A stretch of 64,000 nucleotides of DNA, taken from contig JAPYMA010000620.1 of the NCBI GenBank assembly GCA_035041965.1, forward strand, positions 1-64,000. The letters run 5' to 3'. The position numbers and the translations under genes are program-made. This document shows, piece by piece, positions 50,745-63,278 of the stretch (within the stretch, counting starts at the first letter, position 1; every line of letters begins with the position of its first letter). The DNA comes from Anisakis pegreffii (Eukaryota; Nematoda; Chromadorea; Rhabditida; Anisakidae). Under the pieces are notes generated by a model. It searched no databases. It saw only the letters and a program-made list of their open reading frames with translations, and was not told the DNA's origin.

Positions 50745-53700
50745 ATGGAAGGTTGTAATGGTGCTGGAAGCAAATGCGGTCCTTCAGAATCGCAGAAAAC
50801 ATCGCAGCCTTATCGGCCAACTCGTGAGCGAATCAGTGATAGCAGTGAAGAGAACCTGGATGATCAACGACATCGGCAAATCGTTGGTCTGGAAGAGGAC
50901 AAGGCTAGTAGTGGCTTGACTTGTTTGACCGGCCCATTGATCGTTCATTGATCATTTTTTCCGGTTTCATCGAATTCTAGCGAGCCTTTTGATAGCAGCT
51001 TATTTTAACGAAGTATTTCAAAAAGTTACTGATGGACTGAACGTCATAAGCTTCACCATCCAAACATCATAAGTATAGTATTACTGAACGTCAAAAGTAT
51101 CAATTAATAGAAGAAAAGGTTCGGTTGACAAGCGCAATGAATCTCAATTCTCAAGAACATGAGAAATAATCCAATAGTTGATACAGCATACGACTCATGC
51201 ATGAAACTGACTGACCATGCAAAATGACACATCAACGCTATCTGATCTAAACATGTCTACATAGCACATTTTCGGCAATCTATTCTATTCTATTCTGTTC
51301 TGACTACTTTCAGCTGTTCTGTTCCGTTCTGCAGTCGCCATTTTGAAATCATTTCTCTCTTTGATGTTCCCATACCCAAGATTTTCTGTGGTGTTCTATT
51401 ATACATTATTCTGAGATAAAAATATTTTGCTTTGTTCTATGTGAATGGAGTGCAATTGAGCATTTCATTCGGAACAGAGGTATCACCAATGCGATCAAAT
51501 ACTTTAGGGTATATATGGCCATCCAGAAGTGGTAGTTCCACCGTGTTTTGACTCGGACGAGGAGGAGCCGATCCGTGGTGCGAGTCCACTGCGTTCATCG
51601 CGAACTCCGAATCCGGATGTTAAAGATCCTGTTGACATGGCACAATCCAAAGCGTTAGCTGCCTCAGCAATCGGCACATCCAGTAACGGTTTGTTGAACA
51701 TGTAATGTTGGGTGATTGCATTCACTGCAAACTGCTCTATGAGCCAATTTGACGGACTTATAATCATCCATTATCGCTGCAGTCCGACCTCATCTATTCG
51801 GACTGTACCGATATCAACAGCTTATCTGAGCGTCTACAGTGGCTATGTGAATTGCTAATTCGGAATGGCATGACTTACTGAGATCAAAATACCATCGAAC
51901 ATAAGAAATGTATTTTTAAAAGTTTCAGCATCAACTAGTTGCAACGTTTTGAACTCTCTTCCATACGTACATTCCGTTGTTATTGTATGTATCGCAGCTG
52001 ATGCATTGTTATGTTTAAGAAATTATTGAGCCAGCAATACCGTTGGAAAAAGCAACTAATTTGGAGGATTTAATACCAGTTAGTAATCTGAGTAATAATC
52101 CAGCTGATTTCGAAACTAGTGTGTCACTTACGATCGACGATTCAGACGATCATCACCATGCAGAAAGCGCAAATCAAAACGACATGAATGGTACGGAATT
52201 CACATACGAATTTCACCACTAAACTCATAAAGTTGATGGGAAATATAAAATTTTCGTTATTCTTTGACAAGAATAAGCCTGCTCGAATCGAGGGGAGAGT
52301 ATCGCTGAAGCGTTTGGCTTCCATGTTGATGAAAGAAGAGAGGACAAAGTTTCATCTCAAAGATGACTAAAAAAATGATTGATGACTGAACTTGGATTTG
52401 ACGTGACCGTACAAGACATTCATTGGTCATACGAAATAACATGAGCTTGAATTCATTTAGTTTATCTATTCAATAACTTTATTCATCCAAGCCAATAATG
52501 TGTTATGAATTAAGTCCACATTCCGAAATGGTTCAGTTGGCAAAACTAGTATCACAAACGGTTTTTTAATGGTCTTAAGAATAAACTTTGTGGCTTTTGA
52601 CTAACAATCAGGGAAGAGCATGTTCCTCTTGAAAACCGTTTTGCTCTTTGAAGACTTCAAAGTGAAACATTTATAGATCTATCACGCAATCGACAGGATC
52701 CCGCTGATCCAAATCTCCGTATGCAGGTTAGCTATTGCCGTTAATATCATTTTTTATGTTTCGAGCATCCATTATCCTCCGTCGGCCTCTTCAAAATTCT
52801 TGAGGTGATTCCCAGAGCAGATTCTATCCGGTAGTAATCATATAGTGATGGTGAATAAATTCAGGCAAGTAATGAACTTTGTGTGATAGTTTGGTAGCAT
52901 TCAATAGAATCCCCTCACCAACATAGCCAAATAATTTTAGATCGCATTCATTTTAGCTTTCGCAACAATGAACAATCTGTCAAATTACATTCAATCACAT
53001 TCTATTCTGAATCAAAATACGAGTGAAATTCCATTCAGCGCAATTCCGTTTAGCATTGAAACCAATTCCGCTATATCCGTTTTCAGTTGTGTTGTTATTC
53101 AATTTTGAAGCCTTATTCAATTCTAAAATAAGATTGAGATGAATGTTCATATTGATTCAGACACTCCCGTATCAGCAGTCAATCACCATATCGAACGAAC
53201 CTCTCGATGAAGACGATGAAATTATTGGTACGTTTCTAGTGGATGACGTCGATTATCCTCGGCAATATTAAGGAAATGAGATACTCAGTGTTAAATTTAT
53301 CGCCACTTTTGTTACAGTTTCAGTCATCCTTTCCTCGGAATTGGAATAAATGTTGAGATCAATTCAATAAATTTTAGGATCAATTGTTGAGATTAATTCA
53401 ATAAACTGTTGTATCTTGATGAAACACCACAATTTATTGAATTGATCCCAATAACAATGGGATTATTTCAATAAACTGTGGGGTTTCATCAAGAAATATT
53501 TGAATATCATTCGAAAAGTTTCAAATGATAAACAATCATGAATTCTTATGACTAAACTCCGTATCGTTTGATCAATTGAATTTTGATCGATGTTAAATGT
53601 TGAATTGCTCTAGAAGACGAATAAATCATTGTTTTAGGTCATCGTGGTTTCGAATACCCATCAGGACCACCGCCGGCCTATTCGAGCGGTGAGCATACAC

Positions 53701-56700
53701 CTGAGGAAAACCCACTGATTGGCGAGGATGACGAGGACGTTGGTGCTCAGATTCAACCGCGATTTCATGGTACCGAAAATATGTTTCTACTTTTATTACT
53801 GAGGATCTTTCTCGTTTTGAGAAGAGTGCGCTTGGTACGAGGGTGTCGATAGCAGATCGTTACAGTTATGTGAACTCAATATGATATTAAGCCGAAAAAA
53901 GTCAATCTGGTGAATTTTTTAAACAAATTATTTGGATTTTCAAGCTTAAATTTATCGTTGTAAGAACGTTAATGCATTCGATTATGCCTTCAAACTGCCA
54001 CAGGACAACAAAGTGATACTTAATAAATTTAATTCAATAAAAGAATAATGGCAGTGATAATAGAAAACGGATTGTACTGAGAACACGATTAGCATAACGA
54101 AATATTTTTGGAATACGACTGTTCGCAGAGGATTTTGAGAGATTTCTTGCAAGATTTAGTGACAATCAAAACTTGAAGATTGAGGTAAGTGGTGAAGCTT
54201 GGGTAAGAACGGGAATAAGTGAAGAAGTGTCATCTTAATATGAAATCATCTTAAAAATGAAATCATCCAGAGCCTGGTAGGTGACACACACATTTAGAAG
54301 CTTTTAGTTTAATTTGCATACATGTTCCCATGGTAACGTGTGGGAGTAGGGCGATTTATCCCGTGTCGTTGCATATCTCCTAAGCACTAACGTTATAATT
54401 TGGTAAATATAATTGATAGTTGCATTAGCAAAATGTGCATGATCCAGTTGGACAATTCGGATTATTAGTTTCAGCGAAAGGAGTGTATATCAGTGAACTT
54501 TTTTTTAACCTGTGATTTACCTGTGATCATATTTGATTTACCTGTGATTGGCCGACCAATCTCGGAACATTGAAACGGTTCTGTAATAGTTTGGTCTTTT
54601 CAATTGCGAAAATCAGTTGATCTTCTTCAGATCAATCCAACGTTTCATTTGCACGACTTCATAGAATTTTCAAAGAATTGATGGAGTCTTCAGTTAACTT
54701 CAACGGAATCATTTCAACGATTGAAAATTCGTTCAATTCTACCTGGAATTGCAGGTGGATTCAGTGAGGTTGCTCAACAAAGCGTTCTCTCTGCGGTGAG
54801 TATGGCTGCAGCTGTGGGTGCACGTGCAGCTGAAATGACTACTGGTGTTCGGACGATACCACCACCTAAAGCACCAACGAGACAGACGAATTCCATTGCT
54901 TGAAGACGAATTCATATCGTCATCGGATTCTGACGAAGACTTGATCAGCAATCAACGACATGACCCCAGCAACGCTTCTACTGCTGCCAACCAGCAACCG
55001 CAAGGTACTTTTTGTCATTGCATTTCATGAATTCATTGTGGTGATTTTGTTGAAGTGAATGTTTTTCACTGTCAGTATTGAATATTTTAATGTGATTATT
55101 TTGCTTGACGTTGCTAAATCAGATCAGTTCTATAACTTACATCACTACATTACTTACTTATATGGCGATACGTGCTCATGATTCCCGTATCAGATGATGA
55201 ATTTGGATGACAGCTAGTATGAACTAAATTTATAGTCAGTCAACTACACCGATAATCAGTCTATCGGTTTTTTATACAAAAGCAGCATAGAAGTGGTTTT
55301 CTTCCAAGCCTCGGATTGTTATCATAATTTCAGATGTTTTCTGTCGCAGTTTTCAGTCATTTTGAGGGCTCAATTTTTTAGTTCATAGGATTTTCAAGAG
55401 AAAAACTCAAAATTTTGATCGAACTTCAGCTTCACTGTTCCTTTACAGGTGGATATATGTCTTCAACGAATATTGCGCCGTTGGGAACCGATGAGCGGCA
55501 ACTTTTGCAGTTTATCGAGGCGTATACAGCCGAAACAATTACGATTGAGCCGATTCTAAAGCCGTTTCTGTTGGATTACATACCAGCCGTTGGGGATATC
55601 GATGCATTCATTAAGATACCTCGACCTGATGAGGTTAACTGTGCTCATTTGCAATATGTTAATTGATTGTGAGCATTGTCGTCTTCAATTGAGTTACAAA
55701 TATACCTCCACTTAGATCGTGTTGAGTTAAGTCAATCGGTCTTCGAGTTGCGATACTCCGTTCTCCATAAAAAGTTTTTCAAACCATCTTCCTCCGTACA
55801 ACTTCAGAAAGATGTACTCACCGCAAAAGAGCCAACAATAGCCAAGTCAAGTAAAAACGTGAGAATCTGCATTTCAACGGCTCATCAGTTGATTTATTGA
55901 GACGGTTCCTTCTTACAGAGCCAGTCTGTTCTCCGCTTAACCCGGACTATTTCATAACGAAGCAGAGCCGTTCATAGGGAATCAGAAAATTTCAGATTTT
56001 AATGAATTTGCTATGTCTCCTCACTTATTCGGACATAATCAACAACATAGTACTCAACGGTGTATATAATACAGATCAAGGTATCTGAAAAAGCCTAATA
56101 ATGGTTTAAAAGGCGGCTTGTTTCAGGTAGAAGATAACTTGGGTTTGACAGTTCTCGATGAGCCATCGGCCAAACAGAGTGATCCAACAATCCTGGGAAT
56201 GCAACTGAGGAATGATGCGAAAGACGTGATAACATCCGATGCACCGGTTAAGAAACTCGATCGTGCTGACAAAAACACTCGTGAAATTGAACAATGGGTC
56301 ACCAATATTAAGGTGACTACCTGTGAATAATGAATTGCATCAACAAATTGTTAAATTTCATATCAAAACATAGCTTTCATTCTTGACATGAGAGATATTA
56401 GAAAAATGATATTGCTCACTAATTACTCAAAATCAAGGTAGAAAATTTTGGCCTAATTATGCTCATGCATTTGCCCGACTTGCTCACTGCTCATGAGAAA
56501 AGTGAAATCGTTGACTGATCAACATGAGCTGCCGTTTTGCTGCTGCTAGTCGTGAGTCCCTATCATTATTGGTGGACAGAGCATGTCAGTTGTCAAGATT
56601 CCTGCTTAAAATGATAGCAAATAGGTTAAGAGGCTTTATCACGCTCTATGTAACATGCAAAAATTGATGAAACATCAAGAGCAAAAACATTCCAAACGTT

Positions 56701-57944
56701 CGGAATGACTGAAAAACTTAAGAACTCCGTTGAGATCAATTAAGTTCTACCCTTCCAATCTTGCCACTCTAAAAAGTTGATAGACAAGACTTAGGCAGGC
56801 AATTTCATCTAACAGTGGCTAGCTGGAGAAAGCTAAGAAAAAAGATCTCTGTGTATTCTTTATTGAAGATAATTTGTTTTTTGTGTTGCTCTTCAAGGAA
56901 TTGCATCGATCGAAGCCGCCCGACACTGTGCACTACTCCAAGCCAATGCCAGATATTGAACTTCTTATGCAAGAATGGCCACCCGAAATTGAGGAATTGC
57001 TCAAAACAGAGAGAGTAAGAAGTTAACATTCTCGAAAGAAGTTTAAGTATGCGCACATAAGTATGTTCATGCATATACACAAATTCAATGCAGACCTTTA
57101 CAGATATTCGTCAATCGAATATTTTTGGATGACTATTTCGAAGTGAAATTTTTGAAAACATTCAGTGATCATTGAATATCGATCAATCAGATAGAATTTC
57201 TGTGAAAAAACATCACATGGTGTTCTCACATGGTGTTTACTTTCGTGAATACGGCTTCGATAAGCTACCGTGACTAAGCTAGGTGATCGTGGATCGATCG
57301 TGTTCAGAATGCAAATTACAAAGAAACAACGAATGTACCGTATTCTCGGGACTATGAGGCACAATTAAACGCCTTTAATTTTCTCGAAAAACGACAGTGC
57401 GCCTCATAACCCGGAGCGAACGCCTTATGTGTGGATTAATTCCGGTTGTTGACCTCGAAGGTTACTGACCTGTTCTGTTTCCCTCAATGTGCCTCATAGA
57501 CCGGTGTGCTTTTTTGAGAAAGCAGCTAGAAAATAGACCATTCATTGAGAGTGCGCCTTATAATCGAATGCGCTCTAGAGTGAAAAAAATATATCAATCG
57601 GAAAATATATCAATCGGTAAATGCCCATCTTAGAATGTTGTGTGCATTGAGCTCTCGGCTCTCTATCTGGATTGCAGTTGCCGTCGGGCTCGTTGGATGC
57701 TTCACTGGAGGAATATGTGGATTTATGTTTATCGCTTCTTGACATACCCGTGCACAAGTCACGCATACAATCGCTGCATGTGCTCTTCACGCTCTTCAAC
57801 GAATTCCGCAATTCACAACATTTCCGAAATTTAGCTGTCAATAATCAGATGAAAAATGCTTTGAAAGAGAACGGTGGTGGTGCTGGAGTGAATGGTGGTG
57901 AACAAACAACAATCACGACAACTACAGATCGACTGGAACTGTGA
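50745..57944 (+). CDS. dyf-6: IFT46/DYF-6 intraflagellar transport protein, about 571 aa, long acidic N-terminus
   Basis: IFT46 is an IFT-B subunit needed to build cilia; DYF-6 acts in worm sensory neurons. Exons: 50745-50907, 51527-51688 (or from 51508), 52020-52190, 52677-52726, 53161-53227, 53638-53769, 54129-54184, 54755-54795, 54886-55004, 55449-55633, 56127-56312, 56898-57014 and 57678-57944 (TGA). The family core lies in the last four: PFLLDYIPAVGDIDAFIK, LTVLDEPSAKQSDPTI, ELHRSKPPDTVHYSKPMPDI, then LDIPVHKSRIQSLH. Human IFT46 has 304 residues, so about 270 extra residues precede the core. They are acidic and Ser/Pro-rich (PPCFDSDEEEP, SSSDSDEDL, SGPPPAYSS) and unfamiliar. Phase continuity supports one gene, but the join of the first two exons and the 54796-54885 intron are uncertain. 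The ATG lies 20 nt behind an acceptor. Confidence 0.88.
51270..51340 (+). repeat. Degenerate TTCTA/TTCTG pentamer repeat
   Basis: Short runs of TTCTAT and TTCTGT alternate over about 70 bp, including TCTATTCTATTCTGTTCTG. It lies in the first intron of the IFT46 gene. Confidence 0.75.
53414..53494. ncRNA. 81-bp near-perfect hairpin in an IFT46 intron (pre-miRNA-like or MITE)
   Basis: The left arm TCTTGATGAAAC pairs with GTTTCATCAAGA. After one mismatch CCACA pairs with TGTGG, and after another TTTATTGAA pairs with TTCAATAAA. A small internal loop follows, then ATCCCA pairs with TGGGAT around a short AT-rich loop. In total 32 pairs form with only two single mismatches and one internal loop. 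Size and shape match a microRNA precursor. However, a partial copy of one arm (TTCAATAAACTGTTG) lies directly upstream at about 53397, which also fits a decayed inverted-repeat element. Strand and expression are unknown. Confidence 0.5.
57335..57575. mobile_element. MITE-like remnant with GTGCGCCTTATAA-type motifs
   Basis: It begins ACCGTATTCTCGGGACTATG, then AGGCAC. Three further motifs of the same kind follow in the opposite sense: 57397-57418 (GTGCGCCTCATAACCCGG), 57489-57509 (GTGCCTCATAGACCGG) and 57551-57572 (GTGCGCCTTATAATCGAA). The pattern recalls terminal inverted repeats of a widespread group of non-autonomous DNA transposons in animals. No transposase frame remains. It sits in the last intron of the IFT46 gene. 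Confidence 0.55.
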
Positions 57945-60900
57945 TATGACGGCGCATTTTTGATTCGAGATTTATATTTTGCTTCCGTTTTTTTTAAAAT
58001 CCACTTCTAATTCAGCATAATATTGTTTGTGTTTGTTTGTTTGGCTGGTTGGTTGTTCATTTCTAAGTGAGATGCTTGATAAATTTTTCGAATCACAGAA
58101 TACATTTTGTTTTGAAAGTCCTCCCAACCCACACCTTCTCAGAACAAATTTTTCGTGGCGTTTGTTTGTTCAGTGTTTTTTGGAATTCTTTTGGCTTTAA
58201 AGGTTTTTCTTCTTTCTGTTTTGCTTTTTGAATTAACTGACCTAAACTACAACGAGAAGGCTGTGTTTTGTATAATAGGTGAAACGATCGCATTGTTCTT
58301 CCGAAAACTGAGGTCCAGTGTCCTTCCATGTTGGCTTGAACATGCGATTCGAAGTTCTAAAAAATATCTTTCCCGGAGATATTCATTCCTACATATACAT
58401 GTGTCATTACTGTAGCACTCTGCTTTCAGGTGATTAATCTTTGAGAAAGAAAAACAGCATGAGTTCACAGTAAAGAATCACTCTATTTGAATTCAGTCTA
58501 TTTCGGTCCTCACATGCTCCGGTTCTGTTCGCTGGTGATGTGATGTATAATAGACTAAGTGTCATTCTGCCCGAGCTAATATGAAGGATATATTAACAAT
58601 TATACTTTCTTCTTTCGTAAATTATAATTTATATGTGTGAATAGCATAATATGTGATTTCATCGATGCAAAATTGATCTGCATGCAGTGATCACAATAAC
58701 TGAATAAAAGGATACGAACAATGAAGACACTATAATAACAAGAAGGAAATGAAATAGGTGCACAATGAGGACATAGACAGCGGCATGAAAGCTTGACAGC
58801 AGCATGCATGATCTTCGAAAGAGGGCCGGTCCGTCTGTTGGTTGAAGGCTCATAAATAATGAACGCAAATACGAACGAATGTGAATGGATAGACAGATAT
58901 AGCAGCCATTGCTTAATTTATCTTGTTATTGGAGCCATCTTTAAGAAGGCTCATAAATTAGACTAAATGCAACAATGCAACAATGCAGCTTCAAGCAAAG
59001 CTCATATCATCTCGGCATATTCTTCTTTGTGTTTGTTTTCTAAAATATTCGTGTTCTTGAGATGGCATCATCAAATAAATCGATACAACAATCAAAAAGC
59101 CCAGCAAAATGCGTTTAATGAAAGCATTTGTGATGGTGGTGGTGCTGGTGCTAAGAATACTGGTTGAAGAGACCCAATAAAGTTTCGTCGGTTTACTTTG
59201 TTCAAATGGCAAAAAGAAGGCAGGCAAGCAAGCAAGCTAGTCGACAAGTGACTTTGATTGGAAGATGTAGAAGAAGAAGCATCAAACGGAATGAATGGGA
59301 TGAATTGACTTTCTTTGATATTGTCTTTTGACTTTTCTCGACGGACTCGTTTGGTTCAGATCCACTCGCCTCTCTTACAGCAGCAGCAGCAACCAACCAA
59401 GCAAGCAAGCAGCCACATGAATATAGCATAATAATCAGCAATTTGCATCGCATTCAACGCCAGTCTCTTCGGTTTTTTTTCGCAGTTTTTCCTAGCTTTT
59501 CCATCGTATTTTTGTGTTTCTCTTCTAGTTTTCTTCATGATTTAAGCGAGTTTCTTTTTCGAACGCAATGTTTTTGTTTTGTAAGATGCGAAATCATTTT
59601 TGTCTCATGCTTAACGCTAACCCAACATTTATTTGTCAGATTATTTGACATTTAACATTTTGACGTTTATTTGCAAATATCATATCGCATAGTCATATCG
59701 TCTCAATGCTGCTTTAGGAAGTCATTGTTTTCTGATAAAATTTTTTTTGACTGCGCATGCGCGATAGCGATTCTGCGTTTGTATCTAATGCTGAATTGTT
59801 CAATTGAAAGATTCCATTCATGTCTATTATCATTCCGCTGTTCTCATTACGAACATTACGGTAGAAAAAACAAACATTACGGTAAAAAAAGTTTGAATTG
59901 CGTTGTTTATTTGACCGAGTTTTCTTGCATGCACGCACTGAAATGTTCCGATTCATCCATTTCGTTCCATGATTTGCCTCACATTATGATATCCAGAACA
60001 TTAATGTACTCTTGAAGAGTCACTGCAAGGGAGATGTATCACCTCTGGTGATCAAAACACTTTAATGGATTTTAAACAGAGCCAAAACGTTGCATTATTT
60101 ATAGAATGTTCCCAGGTTCATCTTTCATGTTCGTTGTGCGAAGTGCTAACGTGATATGTTCATGAAAACAAAATGTTGTGAAAAAAAAAACGAAATAAAC
60201 AGATGAATAAGGAACAAGACATAGTAAAATAGTTTAAAACATAGTAAAATGGTTTATCTATAATGCATTTACGATAGATGTATGCACAGAGATTGCTAAA
60301 CATGCCAATTCTGATATGTATAAAATCTTCCATTAAAATAGCTTGTTAGCTGGATGCCATGCACATATCTTAATTTTACTGTTTTCTTGGATTTCATTAT
60401 TTCTTAGCTTTACATCAAATCGTGAATAGAGACGATTACATGATACAATATTCGAGGTGTAGAGCAACCTTCAAATCCCTGAATTAAAGGCTCAATCAGT
60501 TATTTTCTTAATTTGATTGCCATGAATCAACCTCACCAAAACTCCACGAAAAAATTCGAGAATAGCAAATGAAACCTCTTGACAATAGATGAAACTCTTG
60601 TTTCAGTATGCAATATTATATTGAGTGAAGTAGTTTTTTGCATTGTTCATTTACTATTCATCGTAGATAAATGAATGCATTCGATTATTCATCAAGCATT
60701 ATTCCATCGGTTCCAATTGCTCCTTATGATTGATTCCTATTGTTTGTTTTTTTTTCGGCAATTGATATTTGTCTTTATATCTTGCAAGACGGATGAAAAA
60801 ATAAAAGTGCAATTTTTATGCCTTCCTTGTTTGAAAATTTGTCAGCTTTTGAACGACGCATTTCACAGAAGAGTCTAATCCATCATGGTTTTTATTAAAC

Positions 60901-61259
60901 AAACACAGCTAATGTCATCAGCATGAGGGAAGTAAATCACATACAGTCTTTCGGCTGCTAACTCACTATTGTCAAATTTTTAGTGCTTTTTAAACTTCCA
61001 TCTCTAGTGTTCTGCAACAAGGTGGTAACAATGAAACTCGTTTCAGCATACCTTACATCATGCCGTACTGTATCTCGTAGTTGATATAGTCGTGATATGA
61101 AAATGTCATTAATGTAATGATATATGGAAGGGATTTAATAGTTGTATAGGATACGATGGATACGGTGTGTCAAAATAATCATCACTATACCGCAATAATA
61201 GTCACTCGCTTCTCGTTTCAATTGAAGGATGTCCTCGAGGATATTGCTTCGGATGGTCG
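57945..61259. other. Intergenic region without recognisable genes
   Basis: This AT-rich stretch has low-complexity tracts: (CAG)n and (CAAG)n at about 59377-59412, (GCAAGCAA)n at about 59220-59240, and a duplicated AACATTACGGTA at 59860-59885. Open frames up to 114 codons have no family resemblance. It is the probable 3' flank of the IFT46 gene. Confidence 0.5.
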
Positions 61260-61845
61260 ACGGTGCTCACGAGAGAGTTTATCAAACCTGTATTTCTATA
61301 ATAATTTACTATATCTATCGATCTATAGTGATCAAATGCACATCAATGAGCACCATTGCGCTAGTTGAGATGATAGCTTTACTTAAATGGCTATAGTTCC
61401 TCAACTAAGCAAAATCGCCCAACAAAATATATATTTTTCTGAATGCAGAGATTCTGCTCGATCGATTGTTGTGAAGGAATTGATATGTTACTGGTCAAAG
61501 CTGAGTGTACGGTAGGCTTGAATGTGATAAACCCTATAGCATCAGGAAAATAACTATATCTCCTCGTAGAGGCAAAATTTTTCGGCAAGGTTTTCACTTA
61601 TAGAAAGCGGAGATTCTGCTCGATCGAACGGTGCATAAACATCAATATGTTACTGGGCAAACCTGAGAAGACGCTAGGCTTAAGTGTACCAAACCTATAT
61701 TCCTTTAGTAATTTACAATATCTATTGATCTATAGTGATCAAATGCATATCAGTGAGCACCATTGCGCTAGTTGAGATGATAGCTTTACTTAAATGGCTA
61801 TAGTTCCTCAACTAAGCAGAATCGTCCGATAAAATATATATTGCG
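61260..61845 (-). repeat. Satellite array, about 417-bp unit, inverted relative to the left array
   Basis: The marker ATCTATAGTGATCAAATGCA recurs at 61321 and 61738 (spacing 417 bp). Read on the minus strand it shows the same order of motifs as the 408-bp array at the left edge: GTCTTCTCAGGTTTGCCCAG, TTCGATCGAGCAGAATCT, then CTCAGCTTTGACCAGTAACA, GATCGAGCAGAATCTCTG and GGGCGATTTTGCTTAGTTG. Only about one and a half units are present and they are clearly diverged from the left copies. Confidence 0.9.
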
Positions 61846-63278
61846 AAAGTTTTGAGGCTACTTGATTTGCATGCGGTAATGTTTTTGTTGTGCTCAGAAC
61901 AAATGGCTGTTTAGCTATGAAAACATCAATCGATTCAATGGCCATACTAATGGGATAAGTAATTCGATCGTTATTTTTGAATGTTTTACTCGTTGTTTCA
62001 ATTGAACAAATTAGCATTCGGATGCAAAATCTAGCTGATAGCTTAGCTGATATCTGGCTTTTTTCTGATAGCTGCAAGTTGCTTTTTTTTGCATTCACAA
62101 TAGAAGTCTTTAGTGAAGAGCGACCGACGTTATTTTATGTGGACGAAGCACTTCGTATGGGATTTTCTTAGATAACAGATGAAAAAAACCTTGTGATTTT
62201 GTCTCTTTGCATTTGCACAGACAATCGGAGATAATTTTGTGTGTGTGTGTGTTAGGCGGCTATGAGTGAACGAATAATGATCGCGTGTAGTTTTCAAAAG
62301 AGTGGATGTGCAGATCCATATTTGTGCTGCTGCTGCTGCTGCTGTTGGATTACTGGAAATGATTCTTGAAAAATGTTACTTTGGTTAGACGAAAAGACGC
62401 TGTCTCATGCATTTTTGAATAGGCATGAATAGGCCTTCATATAAAAGCTGATAAATGTTGTTTCGCTCAGTTCATTTTGCAAAATTTCAGTGACTTGGAA
62501 ATATTCTTCAAATCCATCAATTAATTCTAAACGAGCTGAGTTGCATTTGATTTTTTCAGGAATGGTTCTCATTTTTTGAGTCATATCTAAATCTAAATCT
62601 CAATGAGACATTTATCTCATCCTCGTTTCTCACAGCCATAGAGCACAAAACCATTCCCAGTTGGATTTTGTGCTTGTGTCTAGTTCATTGGCCAGTAATG
62701 ATTTTTGAGTTGTGTTCAATTCGGTGGATTGTTAAAGAGAGGTTTTTATCTCTTCTATTAACTGCTCACTATGAACATCTGTTTCAAATCTACCGCATTC
62801 TGTATTCGAAATAAACGTTCTACTTGTCCGTAGCAAGTGCACATTGAAATTCTTTCCTTACCTCTGGTTATCCTCAGTCATTTTGACGTCGATCACACGC
62901 AATTTCAAATAAAATACCGCAAAATCGCCAATGCGACTGGACATAGATTTGGTGTGAATTTAAAGATCTGCAAACAACTGACTTAGTTGTTAGCAATCAT
63001 GAGTGCATTTTCAATTGGGTATTGTCGTTCGTCTGAAGCATTTATCTGTAATCATTTGCTGTGTTCTCAGCTGTGCCTTTTGAGTGGGTGCCCTAAGTCC
63101 TATTGTAAGCGTTTACTGGCGTTGACACAGGCCCATAAATGTGTTTTGTACGCGATTCGAGAATGTACTCGGGAATTTAATCGTTTCTCCTGTTTGATTT
63201 CCTCCATTTGTGAGACCGTTATTGTGATGTTTCAGACCAACAGTTCATATTGACCTGCGAACTTGTTTTAAACCAACA
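61846..63278. other. Intergenic region with microsatellites
   Basis: A (GT)7 run is at 62239-62252 and a (CTG)6 run at 62327-62344. A cysteine-containing open frame (62987-63253 on plus) is intact but has no recognised family and no supporting splice structure, so it is not called as a gene. Confidence 0.5.

Noticed and set aside
59443..60015. Open frames of 70-114 codons after the IFT46 gene
   Set aside because: Phe/Cys-rich by T-richness and with no recognisable family or exon borders.
62987..63253. An 88-codon cysteine-containing frame
   Set aside because: It is intact but lacks a good donor, acceptor or family; not enough to call.
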